A stretch of DNA of 37,607 nt, from assembly GCA_040901795.1 (NCBI GenBank), contig JBBDYH010000044.1:1-37607 (forward strand), in the 5' to 3' direction. Position 1 is the first letter of the stretch. Each line of letters opens with the position of its first letter. A model generated the notes under the pieces. That model had not been told where the DNA came from, searched no databases, and saw only the letters and a program-made list of their open reading frames with translations. Position numbers and translations under genes: made by a program. Positions 17,078 through 25,447 of this stretch are shown here, piece after piece. The stretch comes from JBBDYH01 sp040901795 (lineage in GTDB: Bacteria > Planctomycetota > Planctomycetia > Pirellulales > JALHPA01).

Positions 17078-18214
17078 GTGACAGAGACTGCTCCACTCAT
17101 TCCGCCCGAATCGCTCGACGAAGAGCTGCACCCCAGCGCTCCGAGCGCCGAGCCGACCAGTTCGCGCGGTTTCTGGGCCGAGGCCTGGCGACGGTTCCGC
17201 AAACGCAAGCTGGCGATGTCCGCTTTGGCGTGGGTGCTGTTTCTCGTGCTCGTCGCGGTCCTGGCGCCGGCGATCGTCGGCACCAAGCCGCTGGTGGTGA
17301 AGTACAAGGACCAGATCTACTTCCCCGCCATGGGATACTTCAACGCGCGCTGGGAGAATCCTATCTTTGTCAGGCGCCCCTTCCGCAAACTTTACACCGT
17401 GGAAGCATTTGAGAAGGGCGATCCGAACTACTGGGCGATCTGGCCGCTGGTTTATCAAGACCCATATGTGCGCGTGGGCCAGGATCAATGGGTCGGCCAA
17501 CCGGCGAACCCATACGGCAATCAAGGAAAACCGAATCGATTCAACCTATTTGGAACCGATCAGCAGGGGATCGATGTCTTTGCGCAAATGGTTCACGCCA
17601 CCGTTACCGCGCTTTTAGTCGGTTTTGTATCGACAGGAATCGCAGCGTGCATCGGCATCCCATTGGGCGCGCTGGCGGGCTATTTGGGGGGCTGGCTTGA
17701 TATGCTGTTAAGCCGACTGCTCGAAGTCGTGCTGTGTATTCCCTCGCTGGTGCTGATTCTGGCGCTGATCGCAATTGTCGAACGTCCGACGATTTGGCAC
17801 GTCATGGCGGTGTTGGGCGTGACGGGCTGGACGAGCATTGCGCGGCTAACCAGGGCCGAATTCATCAAACTGCGTGAAAGCGAATTTGTGACCGCCGCGC
17901 GCGCCCTCGGCTCGCGCCCGTTGCGGATCATGTTCCGCCACATGCTGCCTAATGCGCTGGCGCCAGTATTGGTGCCGATCACGTTTGGCATCGCGTCGGC
18001 GATTTTACTGGAGAGCGCTCTGAGTTTTATCGGCTGGGGCGGTACGGAGCCGAGTTGGGGCAAGCTCCTCAGCGCCGCACGCTCGAATCTGCAAATGTGG
18101 TGGCTCATCGTCTTCCCCGGTGGCGCCATTTTTCTGGCCGTGCTGGCATACAATCTCATCGGCGAGGGACTGCAAGAGGCAACCGATCCACGATTACGCG
18201 AAGCGGGAAAATGA
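17078..18214 (+). CDS. ABC transporter permease, DppC/YejE type with large periplasmic insert
   Basis: The 378-residue permease starts at GTG 17078; no good Shine-Dalgarno is available because a repeat ends six bases upstream. The N-terminal cytoplasmic tail is Pro/Ser-rich (1-45), followed by a first helix (SALAWVLFLVLVAVLAPAIV). Residues about 70-170 form a periplasmic insert (KYKDQIYFPAMGYFNARWEN through NLFGTDQQGIDVF) of the kind seen in YejE of the microcin C / peptide importer, larger than in DppC. The EAA loop is EFVTAARALGSRPLRIMFRH. It pairs with the permease upstream. Translation may depend on coupling through the hairpin, which is inference. Confidence 0.93.
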   Translation: MTETAPLIPPESLDEELHPSAPSAEPTSSRGFWAEAWRRFRKRKLAMSALAWVLFLVLVAVLAPAIVGTKPLVVKYKDQIYFPAMGYFNARWENPIFVRRPFRKLYTVEAFEKGDPNYWAIWPLVYQDPYVRVGQDQWVGQPANPYGNQGKPNRFNLFGTDQQGIDVFAQMVHATVTALLVGFVSTGIAACIGIPLGALAGYLGGWLDMLLSRLLEVVLCIPSLVLILALIAIVERPTIWHVMAVLGVTGWTSIARLTRAEFIKLRESEFVTAARALGSRPLRIMFRHMLPNALAPVLVPITFGIASAILLESALSFIGWGGTEPSWGKLLSAARSNLQMWWLIVFPGGAIFLAVLAYNLIGEGLQEATDPRLREAGK

Positions 18215-18331
18215 ATATGAATGGGGAATGATCTGAATGGGGAATGGGGAATGCGCAAGCGACTGGCGACGGTTGATGGTTGTTCCACTCGATCTCATTC
18301 CCCATTCCCCATTCTCGCATTCCCCATTTGC
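18211..18331. repeat. Repeat cluster of ATGGGGAATG units in inverted orientation
   Basis: ATGGGGAATG units are tandem on the left (three copies between 18221 and 18254). Their complement CATTCCCCAT is tandem on the right (18296-18327). The two blocks pair over about 20 nt, enclosing roughly 40 nt. The element occupies most of the gap between the second permease and the ATPase gene. Confidence 0.8.
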
Positions 18332-18366
18332 AAACCATTAACCGCTACGTCTAGGTCCGCGTTTGA

Positions 18367-19416
18367 ATGTCTGAAATCCTTGTCGATATCCAGAACCTCA
18401 AGACCTACTTCTACACCGAAGAGGGCGTCGTTCGCGCGGTGGACGATGTCTCGCTGCGCATACCACGGGGTAAGACGCTCGGCCTAGTCGGCGAGAGCGG
18501 CTGTGGAAAGAGTGTCACTGCCATGTCGGTGATTCGCCTGGTCGCTTCGCCTGGACGGATTGCCGGTGGGCGAATTGTGATGCATTCAAGCGGAAACCGT
18601 CAGGCCAACCCGCAGCCGACGGTTTTGTCCGAGCTGCCGGAAGACCAAATGCGGAAAATCCGCGGCTCGCGGATCTCGATGATCTTTCAGGAGCCGATGA
18701 CCTCGCTCAACCCAGTATTCACCATCGGCGCACAGATCAGCGAGGCGATCATCATCCACCAGCGCGTGAGCAAGGCGGAGGCCCGCAACCGCACCATCGA
18801 GATGCTCCGCAAGGTCCGCATCCCCGTGCCCGAAAGGCGCGTCGACGACTATCCGCACCAGTTCTCCGGCGGCATGCGGCAACGCGCAATGATCGCGATG
18901 GCGCTTTCCTGCAACCCGGAGCTGTTGATCGCCGACGAGCCGACGACAGCGCTCGACGTGACGATCCAGGCCCAGATTCTCGACTTGTTGCGCGAGCTGC
19001 AGGCTGAGGTTGGCATGTCGATCCTGATGATCACGCACGACTTGGGAATTATCGCCGAGATGGCCGACGATGTGGCGGTGATGTACGCCTCGAAGGTGGT
19101 CGAGTACGCCCCTGTGCGGGAGCTTTTCGCCAACCCACTGCACCCCTATACCTACGGCCTCTTCCAGTCGCGCCCCGAGCCGGGCAAGGCCAAGACGGCC
19201 CGGCTCAATACGATCCCCGGCATGGTTCCCAGTCCGCTGCACTTTCCCGCCGGCTGCAAGTTCCATCCCCGCTGTCCGTTCTGCCGCCCGCCCAGGAGCA
19301 CCACCGAGGAACCGGTCCTGCGGGAGATCCAGCCGGGGCATTGGGTGCATTGCCATTTCGCGAGCGAATTGGACCTGAAGGGGGGCAAATACGGCGAAGT
19401 CGGGCCGTGTACTTAG
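18367..19416 (+). CDS. Peptide ABC transporter ATP-binding protein, DppD/OppD type
   Basis: The 349-residue ATPase has Walker A GESGCGKS (42-49), the Q-loop in MIFQEPMTSLNP, ABC signature SGGMRQRA (167-174), Walker B LLIADEP (186-192) and the switch His in LMITHDLG. The C-terminal oligopeptide-transporter extension contains HFPAGCKFHPRCPFC, whose cysteines resemble the Fe-S-associated Cys cluster of DppD proteins. It would energise import through the two permeases. A DppF partner normally follows, but the next gene is fusA, so either this ATPase works as a homodimer or its partner is encoded elsewhere. No strong ribosome binding site precedes ATG 18367. Confidence 0.95.
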   Translation: MSEILVDIQNLKTYFYTEEGVVRAVDDVSLRIPRGKTLGLVGESGCGKSVTAMSVIRLVASPGRIAGGRIVMHSSGNRQANPQPTVLSELPEDQMRKIRGSRISMIFQEPMTSLNPVFTIGAQISEAIIIHQRVSKAEARNRTIEMLRKVRIPVPERRVDDYPHQFSGGMRQRAMIAMALSCNPELLIADEPTTALDVTIQAQILDLLRELQAEVGMSILMITHDLGIIAEMADDVAVMYASKVVEYAPVRELFANPLHPYTYGLFQSRPEPGKAKTARLNTIPGMVPSPLHFPAGCKFHPRCPFCRPPRSTTEEPVLREIQPGHWVHCHFASELDLKGGKYGEVGPCT

Positions 19417-19874
19417 CTGTTGGAGTTCAAGCTTTAGCTTGTGCCCGGGCGGCCGACGTTGCCCCGGTTATGCGCAGGTCTCCTGCTTGCACTACAACGC
19501 GGGACCTGAATGCGACGGCCTGGGAAGGCCATCGTACCCGTTGGGACCAGTCCAACCACCCAAAGTGCCCTTTTCCAATGCCGAAATCCGTGTACTATAG
19601 GTATCTAAGCATTCCTACCGCACTGCCGACGCGAGCGCTGCGTATAGAAGTCTCGTCGAAGGCGCTGCCAGAGGGCGGGCCGGGCGGGACAGCCGGCGCG
19701 CCGAGATCGGGCAGGAACCAGTGCCAGCAGTTGTCACCGCGTCGGTGAGCGCGGGCAGCGCCCGTGGCGGACGACGAGCACGTGGCACAACCCGTGGCAG
19801 ACGCGAGGTTCGGACGCGCCGATTTACGGCCGGCTCCGAACACTTCCCAGTGGTAAGTTTTTGAGGCTATTACT
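19417..19874. other. Intergenic region upstream of fusA, 458 bases, repeat-bearing
   Basis: No gene is supported. The left end holds a second copy of the GTTGGAGTTCA repeat (19419-19442) directly after the ATPase stop. The stretch 19660-19745 is GC-rich and contains CCAGTGCCAGCAGTTG, resembling CCAGTGCCAATAATT in the gap at 23690-23765; both may be diverged copies of one planctomycete intergenic repeat. A promoter for fusA is expected here, but I see no convincing -35/-10 pair. Confidence 0.5.
19419..19442 (+). repeat. GTTGGAGTTCA repeat after the ATPase gene
   Basis: GTTGGAGTTCAAGCTTTAGC followed by TTGT differs from the copy at 4507-4530 (minus strand) at two positions that keep the palindrome (AAGCTTTAGCTT against AGGCTTTAGCCT). 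It starts three bases after the stop codon of the upstream gene. Confidence 0.6.
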
Positions 19875-21977
19875 ATGGACTTGGCGAAAGTCAGAAACAT
19901 CGGCATCTCGGCGCATATCGACTCGGGCAAAACGACCTTGAGCGAGCGGATCTTGTTCTATGCCGGTCGCATTCACCGCATGAACGAGGTGAAGGGAGAC
20001 GGCGCGGGCGCGACCATGGACTACATGGATCTGGAGCGCGAGAAGGGCATTACCATCACCAGTGCCGCCACCACGGTTTCGTGGCAGGATCACATGATCA
20101 ACCTGATCGACACGCCCGGGCACGTCGATTTTACCGTCGAAGTGGAGCGCAGCCTCCGCGTGCTCGATGGTGCGATTCTCGTGCTGTGTGCGGTCGGCGG
20201 CGTACAGTCGCAGTCGATGACCGTCGATCGTCAGATGAAGCGCTACCACATCCCGCGGCTGGCGTTCATCAACAAGATGGACCGCATGGGGGCCAACCCC
20301 TTCCGCGTCGTGGATATGGTTCGAGAGAAGCTCGAGGCCGACGCGGTGCTGATGCAGTATCCAATCGGCAAAGAAGACAACTTCGAGGGCCTGATCGACC
20401 TGGTGACGATGAGGGCGTATTACTTCGACGGCCTCCACGGTGAGAAGGTCCGCGAGGAAGAGATCCCCGCGGAGCTGAAGGCCGAGGCCGAGAAGTATCG
20501 CCATACGATGCTCGAAGCGCTGGCTATGTACAGCGACCAGCTCATGGAGCTGTTGCTCTCCGAAGAGCCGGTGCCGGAACAATTGATCCACGAGGTCATC
20601 AAGCATGCCGTCAACGAGCAGGACATGACGCCCGTTTACCTGGGTACCGCATTCCGCAACAAGGGCGTGCAAAAGCTGCTCGACGCGATCGTGCGCTACT
20701 TGCCATCGCCGCTCGAGCGGCAAATCGCCGCCAAAAAGTGGGACAACCCCGAAGAGAAATTCCCGCTGGCCGCTGATCCGGCCAAGCCGTTTGTGGGCAT
20801 GACGTTCAAGGTCGTGGACGACCCCTACGGGCAGCTCACGTTCACACGCGTCTATCAGGGCACCGTGAAGAAGGGGGAGACGTACTACAACCAGCGCACC
20901 GGCCAGAAGCAGCGCTTCAGCCGGATCGTGAAGATGCACGCCGACAAGCGCGAGGAGATCGACAGCGCCATTGCCGGCGACATTGTAGCCATCATGGGCG
21001 TCGACGCCGCCAGCGGCGACACCTACTCCTCCGAGCCGAAGTACTGCTCGCTGGAAAACATGTTCGTGCCCGAGCCCGTCATCAAGATGGCGATCAGCCC
21101 GATCAGCCGCGACAGCGCGGATCGCCTGGGGAAGGCGCTGCATCGGTTCAGCCGGGAGGATCCCACGTTCCGCCTCAACACCGACGAGGAGACGGGCGAG
21201 ACGGTGATCGCGGGCATGGGCGAATTGCACCTGGAGATTTACGTCGAGCGGATTCGCCGCGAGTATAAGGTCGATGTCGAGGTCGGCGCGCCGAAGGTCA
21301 GTTACCGCGAAGCCCCCACGGCGACCGCCCAGTTCAATTTCAAACACAAGAAGCAGACGGGCGGCTCGGGGCAATTCGCCCACATCGTCGGCCGCATCGA
21401 AGTGCTGGGCCAGAGCACGGAAGAAGCGCCGAATGACGGAATTTACGAGTTCGTCAACAAGGTGGTGCAGGGGCGGATTCCCAAGGAGTACATCCCCAGC
21501 GTCGATAAGGGATTTAAAGATTCGATCGTCAAGGGGCCGATCGCCGGCTACCCGATCGTCGGCGTGCGTGGCGTGCTCGAGGACGGCTCGTACCACGAGG
21601 TCGATAGTTCCGACATGGCGTTTCAGACGTGCGCGCGGAACTGCTTCCGCGAGACATTTATGAACGCCAAGCCGGTGCTGCTGGAGCCGATCATGAAGCT
21701 CGAGATCGAAGTGCCCATGCAGTACCAGGGCACCGTGGCCGGTGAGTTGACCAGCCGCCGCGGGATGATCGTCTCGACCGAGATGCAAGGCGCCACCGCT
21801 GTGATCGAAGGCGAAGTGCCGCTGGCCGAAATCTTCGGCTACTCGACCGACCTGCGCAGCATGACGCAAGGGCAGGGGACGTTCACGATGGAGTTCGCCA
21901 AATACGCCCGCGTGCCCAACTCGATCCAGCAAGAGATTGTCAACGAGAAGAAGAAGCAGTTGGTGGGGGCGAAGTAG
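19875..21977 (+). CDS. fusA: Elongation factor G, spd/mitochondrial type
   Basis: The 700-residue GTPase drives ribosomal translocation. G1 is AHIDSGKTT (13-21), G2 lies in EREKGITITSAAT, G3 is DTPGH and G4 is NKMD; domains II-V follow (GMGELHLEIYVERIRREY, GYPIVGVRGVLEDGSYHEVD, RGMIVSTEMQG). The serine in HIDSGKTT and the stretch GRIHRMNEVKGDGAGATMDY resemble mitochondrial EF-G1 (AHIDSGKTT...GRI..MHEVKG). Canonical bacterial EF-G has AHIDAGKTT and a different segment here. This fits the spdEFG1 group known from spirochaetes and planctomycetes. The gene is not beside rpsL, rpsG or tuf, unlike the str operon. TGAGG stands upstream of ATG 19875. Confidence 0.95.
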   Translation: MDLAKVRNIGISAHIDSGKTTLSERILFYAGRIHRMNEVKGDGAGATMDYMDLEREKGITITSAATTVSWQDHMINLIDTPGHVDFTVEVERSLRVLDGAILVLCAVGGVQSQSMTVDRQMKRYHIPRLAFINKMDRMGANPFRVVDMVREKLEADAVLMQYPIGKEDNFEGLIDLVTMRAYYFDGLHGEKVREEEIPAELKAEAEKYRHTMLEALAMYSDQLMELLLSEEPVPEQLIHEVIKHAVNEQDMTPVYLGTAFRNKGVQKLLDAIVRYLPSPLERQIAAKKWDNPEEKFPLAADPAKPFVGMTFKVVDDPYGQLTFTRVYQGTVKKGETYYNQRTGQKQRFSRIVKMHADKREEIDSAIAGDIVAIMGVDAASGDTYSSEPKYCSLENMFVPEPVIKMAISPISRDSADRLGKALHRFSREDPTFRLNTDEETGETVIAGMGELHLEIYVERIRREYKVDVEVGAPKVSYREAPTATAQFNFKHKKQTGGSGQFAHIVGRIEVLGQSTEEAPNDGIYEFVNKVVQGRIPKEYIPSVDKGFKDSIVKGPIAGYPIVGVRGVLEDGSYHEVDSSDMAFQTCARNCFRETFMNAKPVLLEPIMKLEIEVPMQYQGTVAGELTSRRGMIVSTEMQGATAVIEGEVPLAEIFGYSTDLRSMTQGQGTFTMEFAKYARVPNSIQQEIVNEKKKQLVGAK

Positions 21978-22008
21978 TGGTCAGTGGCGGGCGGTCAGTG
22001 ATCAGCAG

Positions 22009-22056
22009 CCCCGGCCGGAAGGCCGGGTTCTCTCGTTCCCGCGCTCCGCGTGGGAA
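22009..22056. repeat. Two palindromes between convergent fusA and the anti-sigma gene
   Basis: CCCGGCCGGAAGGCCGGG (22010-22027) is a near-perfect hairpin. GTTCCCGCG...CGCGTGGGAAC (22035-22056) is a second. Both lie in the 129-base gap between the fusA stop and the stop of the convergent gene and could end transcription from both sides. The first resembles AGCCCCGGCCGTGAGGCCGG at 28388. Confidence 0.75.
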
Positions 22057-22106
22057 CGCCTCCGTGCCGCTCCGCGGCGCGAATCAAGTCAACGCAGCCA
22101 ATACGA

Positions 22107-23021
22107 TCAGTTCTTCTGCGGTTTGTCCTCTCGCCGCTCCCTCATCCAACGGTTCGCGTCAATGATCTTGTAGTCCCCGGGGACTCGAAATAGGGACTCA
22201 TCGAGCTCCTTGTTCCAATCGAAATTGGTTATTTCGATGAAGACGCTGCGGTCCTTTAGTTTCTTCGGTTCGATCACAATTTTGACCGGAAGCTGCGTCT
22301 GCGGGTCGACCCAGATACTTGTCGCGCCCTTGCCGCCCATCATGAGAAAATCGACTTTGTCCAACTCGTAGAGCTGCATCTTCCGTCCATCGAGCACTTC
22401 ATTGCCAACCAATTTTGCGTCTCCGGCTTTGAGCTGCTGGATTTGGCCAATCGGGTTGGCAAACAATTCGCCAAGATCGTCGTCCAACAGATGGGTAAAC
22501 GCCGTTTTCCGCTTGAGGTCGAGCGTGCCGATATGTTTCTGCGCCAAGTCTGCAAATGTCGCTGTCGTCCCGACGGTGTCTTCCATCCGAAGCTGCTGTC
22601 CTTGAACGTACCACTTCACATGCTCCCTGAGGACTATCTCCTTCGTGCTGTCGTTTCGGAGGGTTGAGTTGCTAACGAACGTCACAGATTTCACCTTCGC
22701 GACCTGCTGAATCACCTCAGCGAAAGCCGGCATGGCCGTCCGGTCCAGAAGAATCCACCAACCTGCAAAGAACGCGGAAATCAGGACGGCCGCCGAAAGA
22801 GCGCAGTAGCAAACCAGGCGGGGTAATCTGTTTCTCCTCTGAGAACGCCGGACAATCTCCGGAGTCGTGGTCGGAACGTGTGAACCGGTTCCCAACGTGC
22901 GAAGCCGGTCAATCGTTGAGTCTATTAACTCTCGCGAGGGACCTTTCGAAACCGCCTCTCGCAAACTCTCCGTGGCTTGAGCCAGCAGTTGCTCGAGTTT
23001 GGTCTCAGGCTGATCGTTCAT
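22107..23021 (-). CDS. Putative membrane anti-sigma factor with LolA-like extracytoplasmic domain
   Basis: The 304-residue protein has a helical cytoplasmic N-terminus (1-65, LEQLLAQATESLREAVSK), a single transmembrane helix at about 69-92, then a segment starting MPAFAEVIQQVAKVKSVTF and a beta-rich domain (QLRMEDTVGTTATFADLAQ, MQLYELDKVD, IWVDPQTQLPVKI, FIEITNFDWNKELDESLFRV). The last part resembles the lipoprotein-localisation-factor/DUF2092 type fold. No ZAS zinc motif (HxxxCxxC) is seen. The ATG overlaps the TGA stop of the upstream sigma-factor gene by four bases, indicating translational coupling. That context is the main reason for the anti-sigma call; binding to the sigma factor is inference. 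Confidence 0.8.
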   Translation of the reverse strand: MNDQPETKLEQLLAQATESLREAVSKGPSRELIDSTIDRLRTLGTGSHVPTTTPEIVRRSQRRNRLPRLVCYCALSAAVLISAFFAGWWILLDRTAMPAFAEVIQQVAKVKSVTFVSNSTLRNDSTKEIVLREHVKWYVQGQQLRMEDTVGTTATFADLAQKHIGTLDLKRKTAFTHLLDDDLGELFANPIGQIQQLKAGDAKLVGNEVLDGRKMQLYELDKVDFLMMGGKGATSIWVDPQTQLPVKIVIEPKKLKDRSVFIEITNFDWNKELDESLFRVPGDYKIIDANRWMRERREDKPQKN

Positions 23022-23551
23022 GGCTGAACCTCTTGCTTAGTTTCGTTGACTCGATGCGGCGCAAACGCCGCGAGCCGCTCTTTCAACGTGGCGCGGGCAC
23101 GATTCAACAACACGCCGACATGATTGACAGTCACGCCAAGCTCGGCCGCCACCTCGTCATACGAGTGGCCCTCAAGCTGCGTTAGGCAGAAGGCTTGCGC
23201 CTGACGCGGATCGACCTCGCCCAGCGCGATCCGCATTCCCTCAGCCAACTCGCTCGCCTGCGCCACTTCCAGCGGGCTCGCGCGACCATCCTGCGAATCG
23301 CTTTCAGAGAGTCCCGTCTGTCGGCCGCGCTCCCGAATCCGCACCCGAAGCTGCTCGAGCGCCCGGGCCGTAGCAAGTCGCCGCAATAGCGCGGGCCAGT
23401 GGCGAACCGGTTGCCGGCGAGACAGCTCGACGGCCGCCAGAAACGTCCGCTGGAAGCAGTCCGCGGCATCGGCGCCGTTCCCCAGCAGCCGATACGCCGT
23501 TTTCCAGACGATCGGTCCGTGGTCCTCAACGATTTGTGACCAGTCTGTCAT
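23018..23551 (-). CDS. ECF RNA polymerase sigma factor
   Basis: The 177-residue protein has sigma region 2 at about 8-75 (VEDHGPIVWKTAYRLLGNGA, ADAADCFQRTFLAAVELSRR, PALLRRLATARALEQLR) and region 4 at about 108-165 (RIALGEVDPRQAQAFCLTQL, YDEVAAELGVTVNHVGVLLN, RARATLKERL). It directs RNA polymerase to a small regulon. It forms a two-gene operon with the putative membrane anti-sigma factor downstream (4-base overlap). The linker has an Arg-rich stretch (RIRERGRQTG). The promoter it reads is expected upstream of its own operon, but I cannot identify it. Confidence 0.93.
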   Translation of the reverse strand: MTDWSQIVEDHGPIVWKTAYRLLGNGADAADCFQRTFLAAVELSRRQPVRHWPALLRRLATARALEQLRVRIRERGRQTGLSESDSQDGRASPLEVAQASELAEGMRIALGEVDPRQAQAFCLTQLEGHSYDEVAAELGVTVNHVGVLLNRARATLKERLAAFAPHRVNETKQEVQP

Positions 23552-24250
23552 GTCGTCATCCGCTCACCAAGATAGTCGTTCCAGCTCGGTTATTTATTAC
23601 AGCGGTGGTTGACAACTGAGCCAGTTGTATGGTAGACAAACGATCACAACACGGCTGGGGTCCGAGCCCTTGCACGATTGCCTTGTCCTCGGCATCGTTG
23701 CTTCTGCCCTCCAACGCCCGTGCTTCCGATGTCAGCCAGTGCCAATAATTCCCCACGTCCACTAGCATCGCCAACCAATGCAAACTGAAGCCGCTCTAAG
23801 ACTTCCGCCAATCGCCCGCAAGCGATCCCGACTTTCTGGCGCTTTACCCCCCATGCAATTCTTTTTCCGCCAGCGCGCCAAAAAGTCGATTGTATGTGCC
23901 CTTAGGGCGACATCAGGATAGGAGCCTACTCCAGCCGCTTCCATTCAAGGGCTGGTCGCTCCTCTCCAAGGATCCCGCCATGAAAAGGTTCTTGTTAGCC
24001 GTGTGCCTGCGGATGAGCTTTTGGTGCGGATGGACCCCCGGAAACTTTCGCAGCCGGTGCTCCCCCGCTTTTTGTATGCCGAGTATGTTTGGCAGTGTGG
24101 AGGTGAACGGTTAGCGAAGCTACGTATGTCGATTATGTGATGTCCTTGGGGCCGCAATCCGCCTCTTAAAAGAGTTTGCCGGCCCATTGCGAAGACCGCT
24201 ACACTAAACAGCCGGACGCCATTTGTCTCCGAGCTTGGTCAGGGTGCGTT
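23552..24250. other. Gene-free region, about 700 bases, with a possible gene remnant
   Basis: No full gene is supported. At 23980-24114 (plus) a 44-codon frame starts MKRFLLAVCLRMSFWCGW with AAGGAT upstream; it looks like the signal peptide of a lost lipoprotein rather than a finished protein. At 23690-23765 the sequence CAGCCAGTGCCAATAATT resembles part of the fusA upstream region and may be a diverged intergenic repeat. The remainder shows nothing I can name. Confidence 0.45.
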
Positions 24251-25240
24251 ATGAACCATCCGAACTGTCGCCGAGGATTCACGTTGGTCGAGCTGTTGGT
24301 GGTGCTTGCGATCATCGGCATCTTGTTGGCGATCGTGCTGCCCGCGATTCAAGCGGCGCGCGAGGCTGCGCGTCGCACGACCTGTATCAACAACCTGAAG
24401 CAAATTGGCTTAGCCATTCTCAACTACAACAGCGCACGCCGCGAGTTCCCGACGGGCGGCAAGGAACCCTGGCACGACGAACCGGACCAATTCTCGGTCT
24501 ACGGCAAGGGGTACGGCTGGATGGCCCAAATCCTGCCGTATGTTGAAGAAGAGAATCTGCGCAGCATCTACAAGGGCTTTGTCGGAGGCGATCGACGCGG
24601 ACACCACATCGTTCGCAGTACGCCGGTGCCGTTGTACTTCTGCCCGTCGCGCCGTCCCCCGACTATCGTCACCGAATGGGGCTGCCAGAACAACGTTGGG
24701 GGCGGAAAGTACGGTTGCGCCCTGAACGACTACGCTGGCGCTACACCTGCCCACAAGGATCCTTTGGGTGCCTGGCTGATCAATGATATTTCGGGACAAT
24801 TCTGGGGAGGCGGCACGAGCGGGCAGCCGCCGGTGCGTAGAAAATTCTATGGCGTCATTGTGCGCACCAACTCAAGCTATCCAACGAGATTCAAAGACAT
24901 CACCGACGGCATGTCAAAAACCATGATGGTCGGCGAGAAGAGTGTAGAACGACTGAAATACGCCACCGGCACTTGGCACGATGACGTCGGTTGGACAGAT
25001 GGCTGGGACACCGACATCATGCGCTTTAGTGGCTTAGAGGCTATCCCAGACCAGATCGAAGACGGCAGACCATTCCTGACCGTCGGCTTCCGCTTTGGCT
25101 CGGCCCACTCCGCAGCGATGAACGCCGTGTTCGCCGACGGGTCCACGAGGCCAGTCGCGTACGACATCCCACGTGAGGTTCTTAACTTCCTTGGCCACCG
25201 ATCGGACGGACAAACCATCCCCACCGAGTATCAACAATAG
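24251..25240 (+). CDS. DUF1559 protein with type II pseudopilin-like N-terminus
   Basis: ATG 24251 places the prepilin motif RRGFTLVELLVVLAIIGILL right at the N-terminus (7-26) of a 329-residue protein; the in-frame upstream extension is unlikely. LPAIQAAREAARRTTCINNL and KQIGLAILNYNSARREFPTG are family hallmarks, and SAHSAAMNAVFADGSTRPVA near the end matches the usual H-x(4)-N-x(3)-DGS motif. Residues about 70-110 (GYGWMAQILPYVEEENL) and the CPSRRPP segment are also typical. The function of the family is unknown, but export by a pseudopilus-like route is presumed. A hairpin 54 bases after the stop probably ends the transcript. Confidence 0.94.
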   Translation: MNHPNCRRGFTLVELLVVLAIIGILLAIVLPAIQAAREAARRTTCINNLKQIGLAILNYNSARREFPTGGKEPWHDEPDQFSVYGKGYGWMAQILPYVEEENLRSIYKGFVGGDRRGHHIVRSTPVPLYFCPSRRPPTIVTEWGCQNNVGGGKYGCALNDYAGATPAHKDPLGAWLINDISGQFWGGGTSGQPPVRRKFYGVIVRTNSSYPTRFKDITDGMSKTMMVGEKSVERLKYATGTWHDDVGWTDGWDTDIMRFSGLEAIPDQIEDGRPFLTVGFRFGSAHSAAMNAVFADGSTRPVAYDIPREVLNFLGHRSDGQTIPTEYQQ

Positions 25241-25293
25241 GACCGGCGGGCCAAACTGCCGTTGGCAAATTGCAAAAGAGGGCGTCTCACGAA

Positions 25294-25313
25294 CCCAGGG
25301 AAGTTTCCCTGGG
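25294..25313 (+). terminator. Hairpin terminator after the DUF1559 gene
   Basis: CCCAGGGA and TCCCTGGG form an 8-bp perfect stem around a 4-base loop, followed by CTCTTATTTGT, a T-rich tail. Confidence 0.7.
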
Positions 25314-25401
25314 CTCTTATTTGTACCGCCAAGATGGTCCAAGCTAAAGTCAGGCCGTCAGCGGTCAGCATACCGAATCGTGCGATGGCGTACTGCCGGA
25401 T

Positions 25402-25407
25402 TATAAT
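25402..25407 (+). promoter_or_regulatory. -10 box (TATAAT) upstream of the sulfatase gene
   Basis: A perfect TATAAT lies 40 bases before the sulfatase start codon, between the preceding terminator and the AGGAG ribosome binding site. No clear -35 box stands 16-18 bases upstream. Confidence 0.4.
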
Positions 25408-25447
25408 GCCGCGGTTGCGTTTGTGATTGCGGTGCAGGAGTTGCCGT

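Noticed and set aside
19824..21932. 702-codon open frame antisense to fusA
   Set aside because: It mirrors the fusA coding frame in GC-rich DNA, has no family resemblance and lies wholly over a certain gene.
23980..24114. 44-codon frame with ribosome binding site and signal-peptide-like start
   Set aside because: Ends shortly after the hydrophobic stretch without a mature part; mentioned as a possible remnant but not called as a gene.
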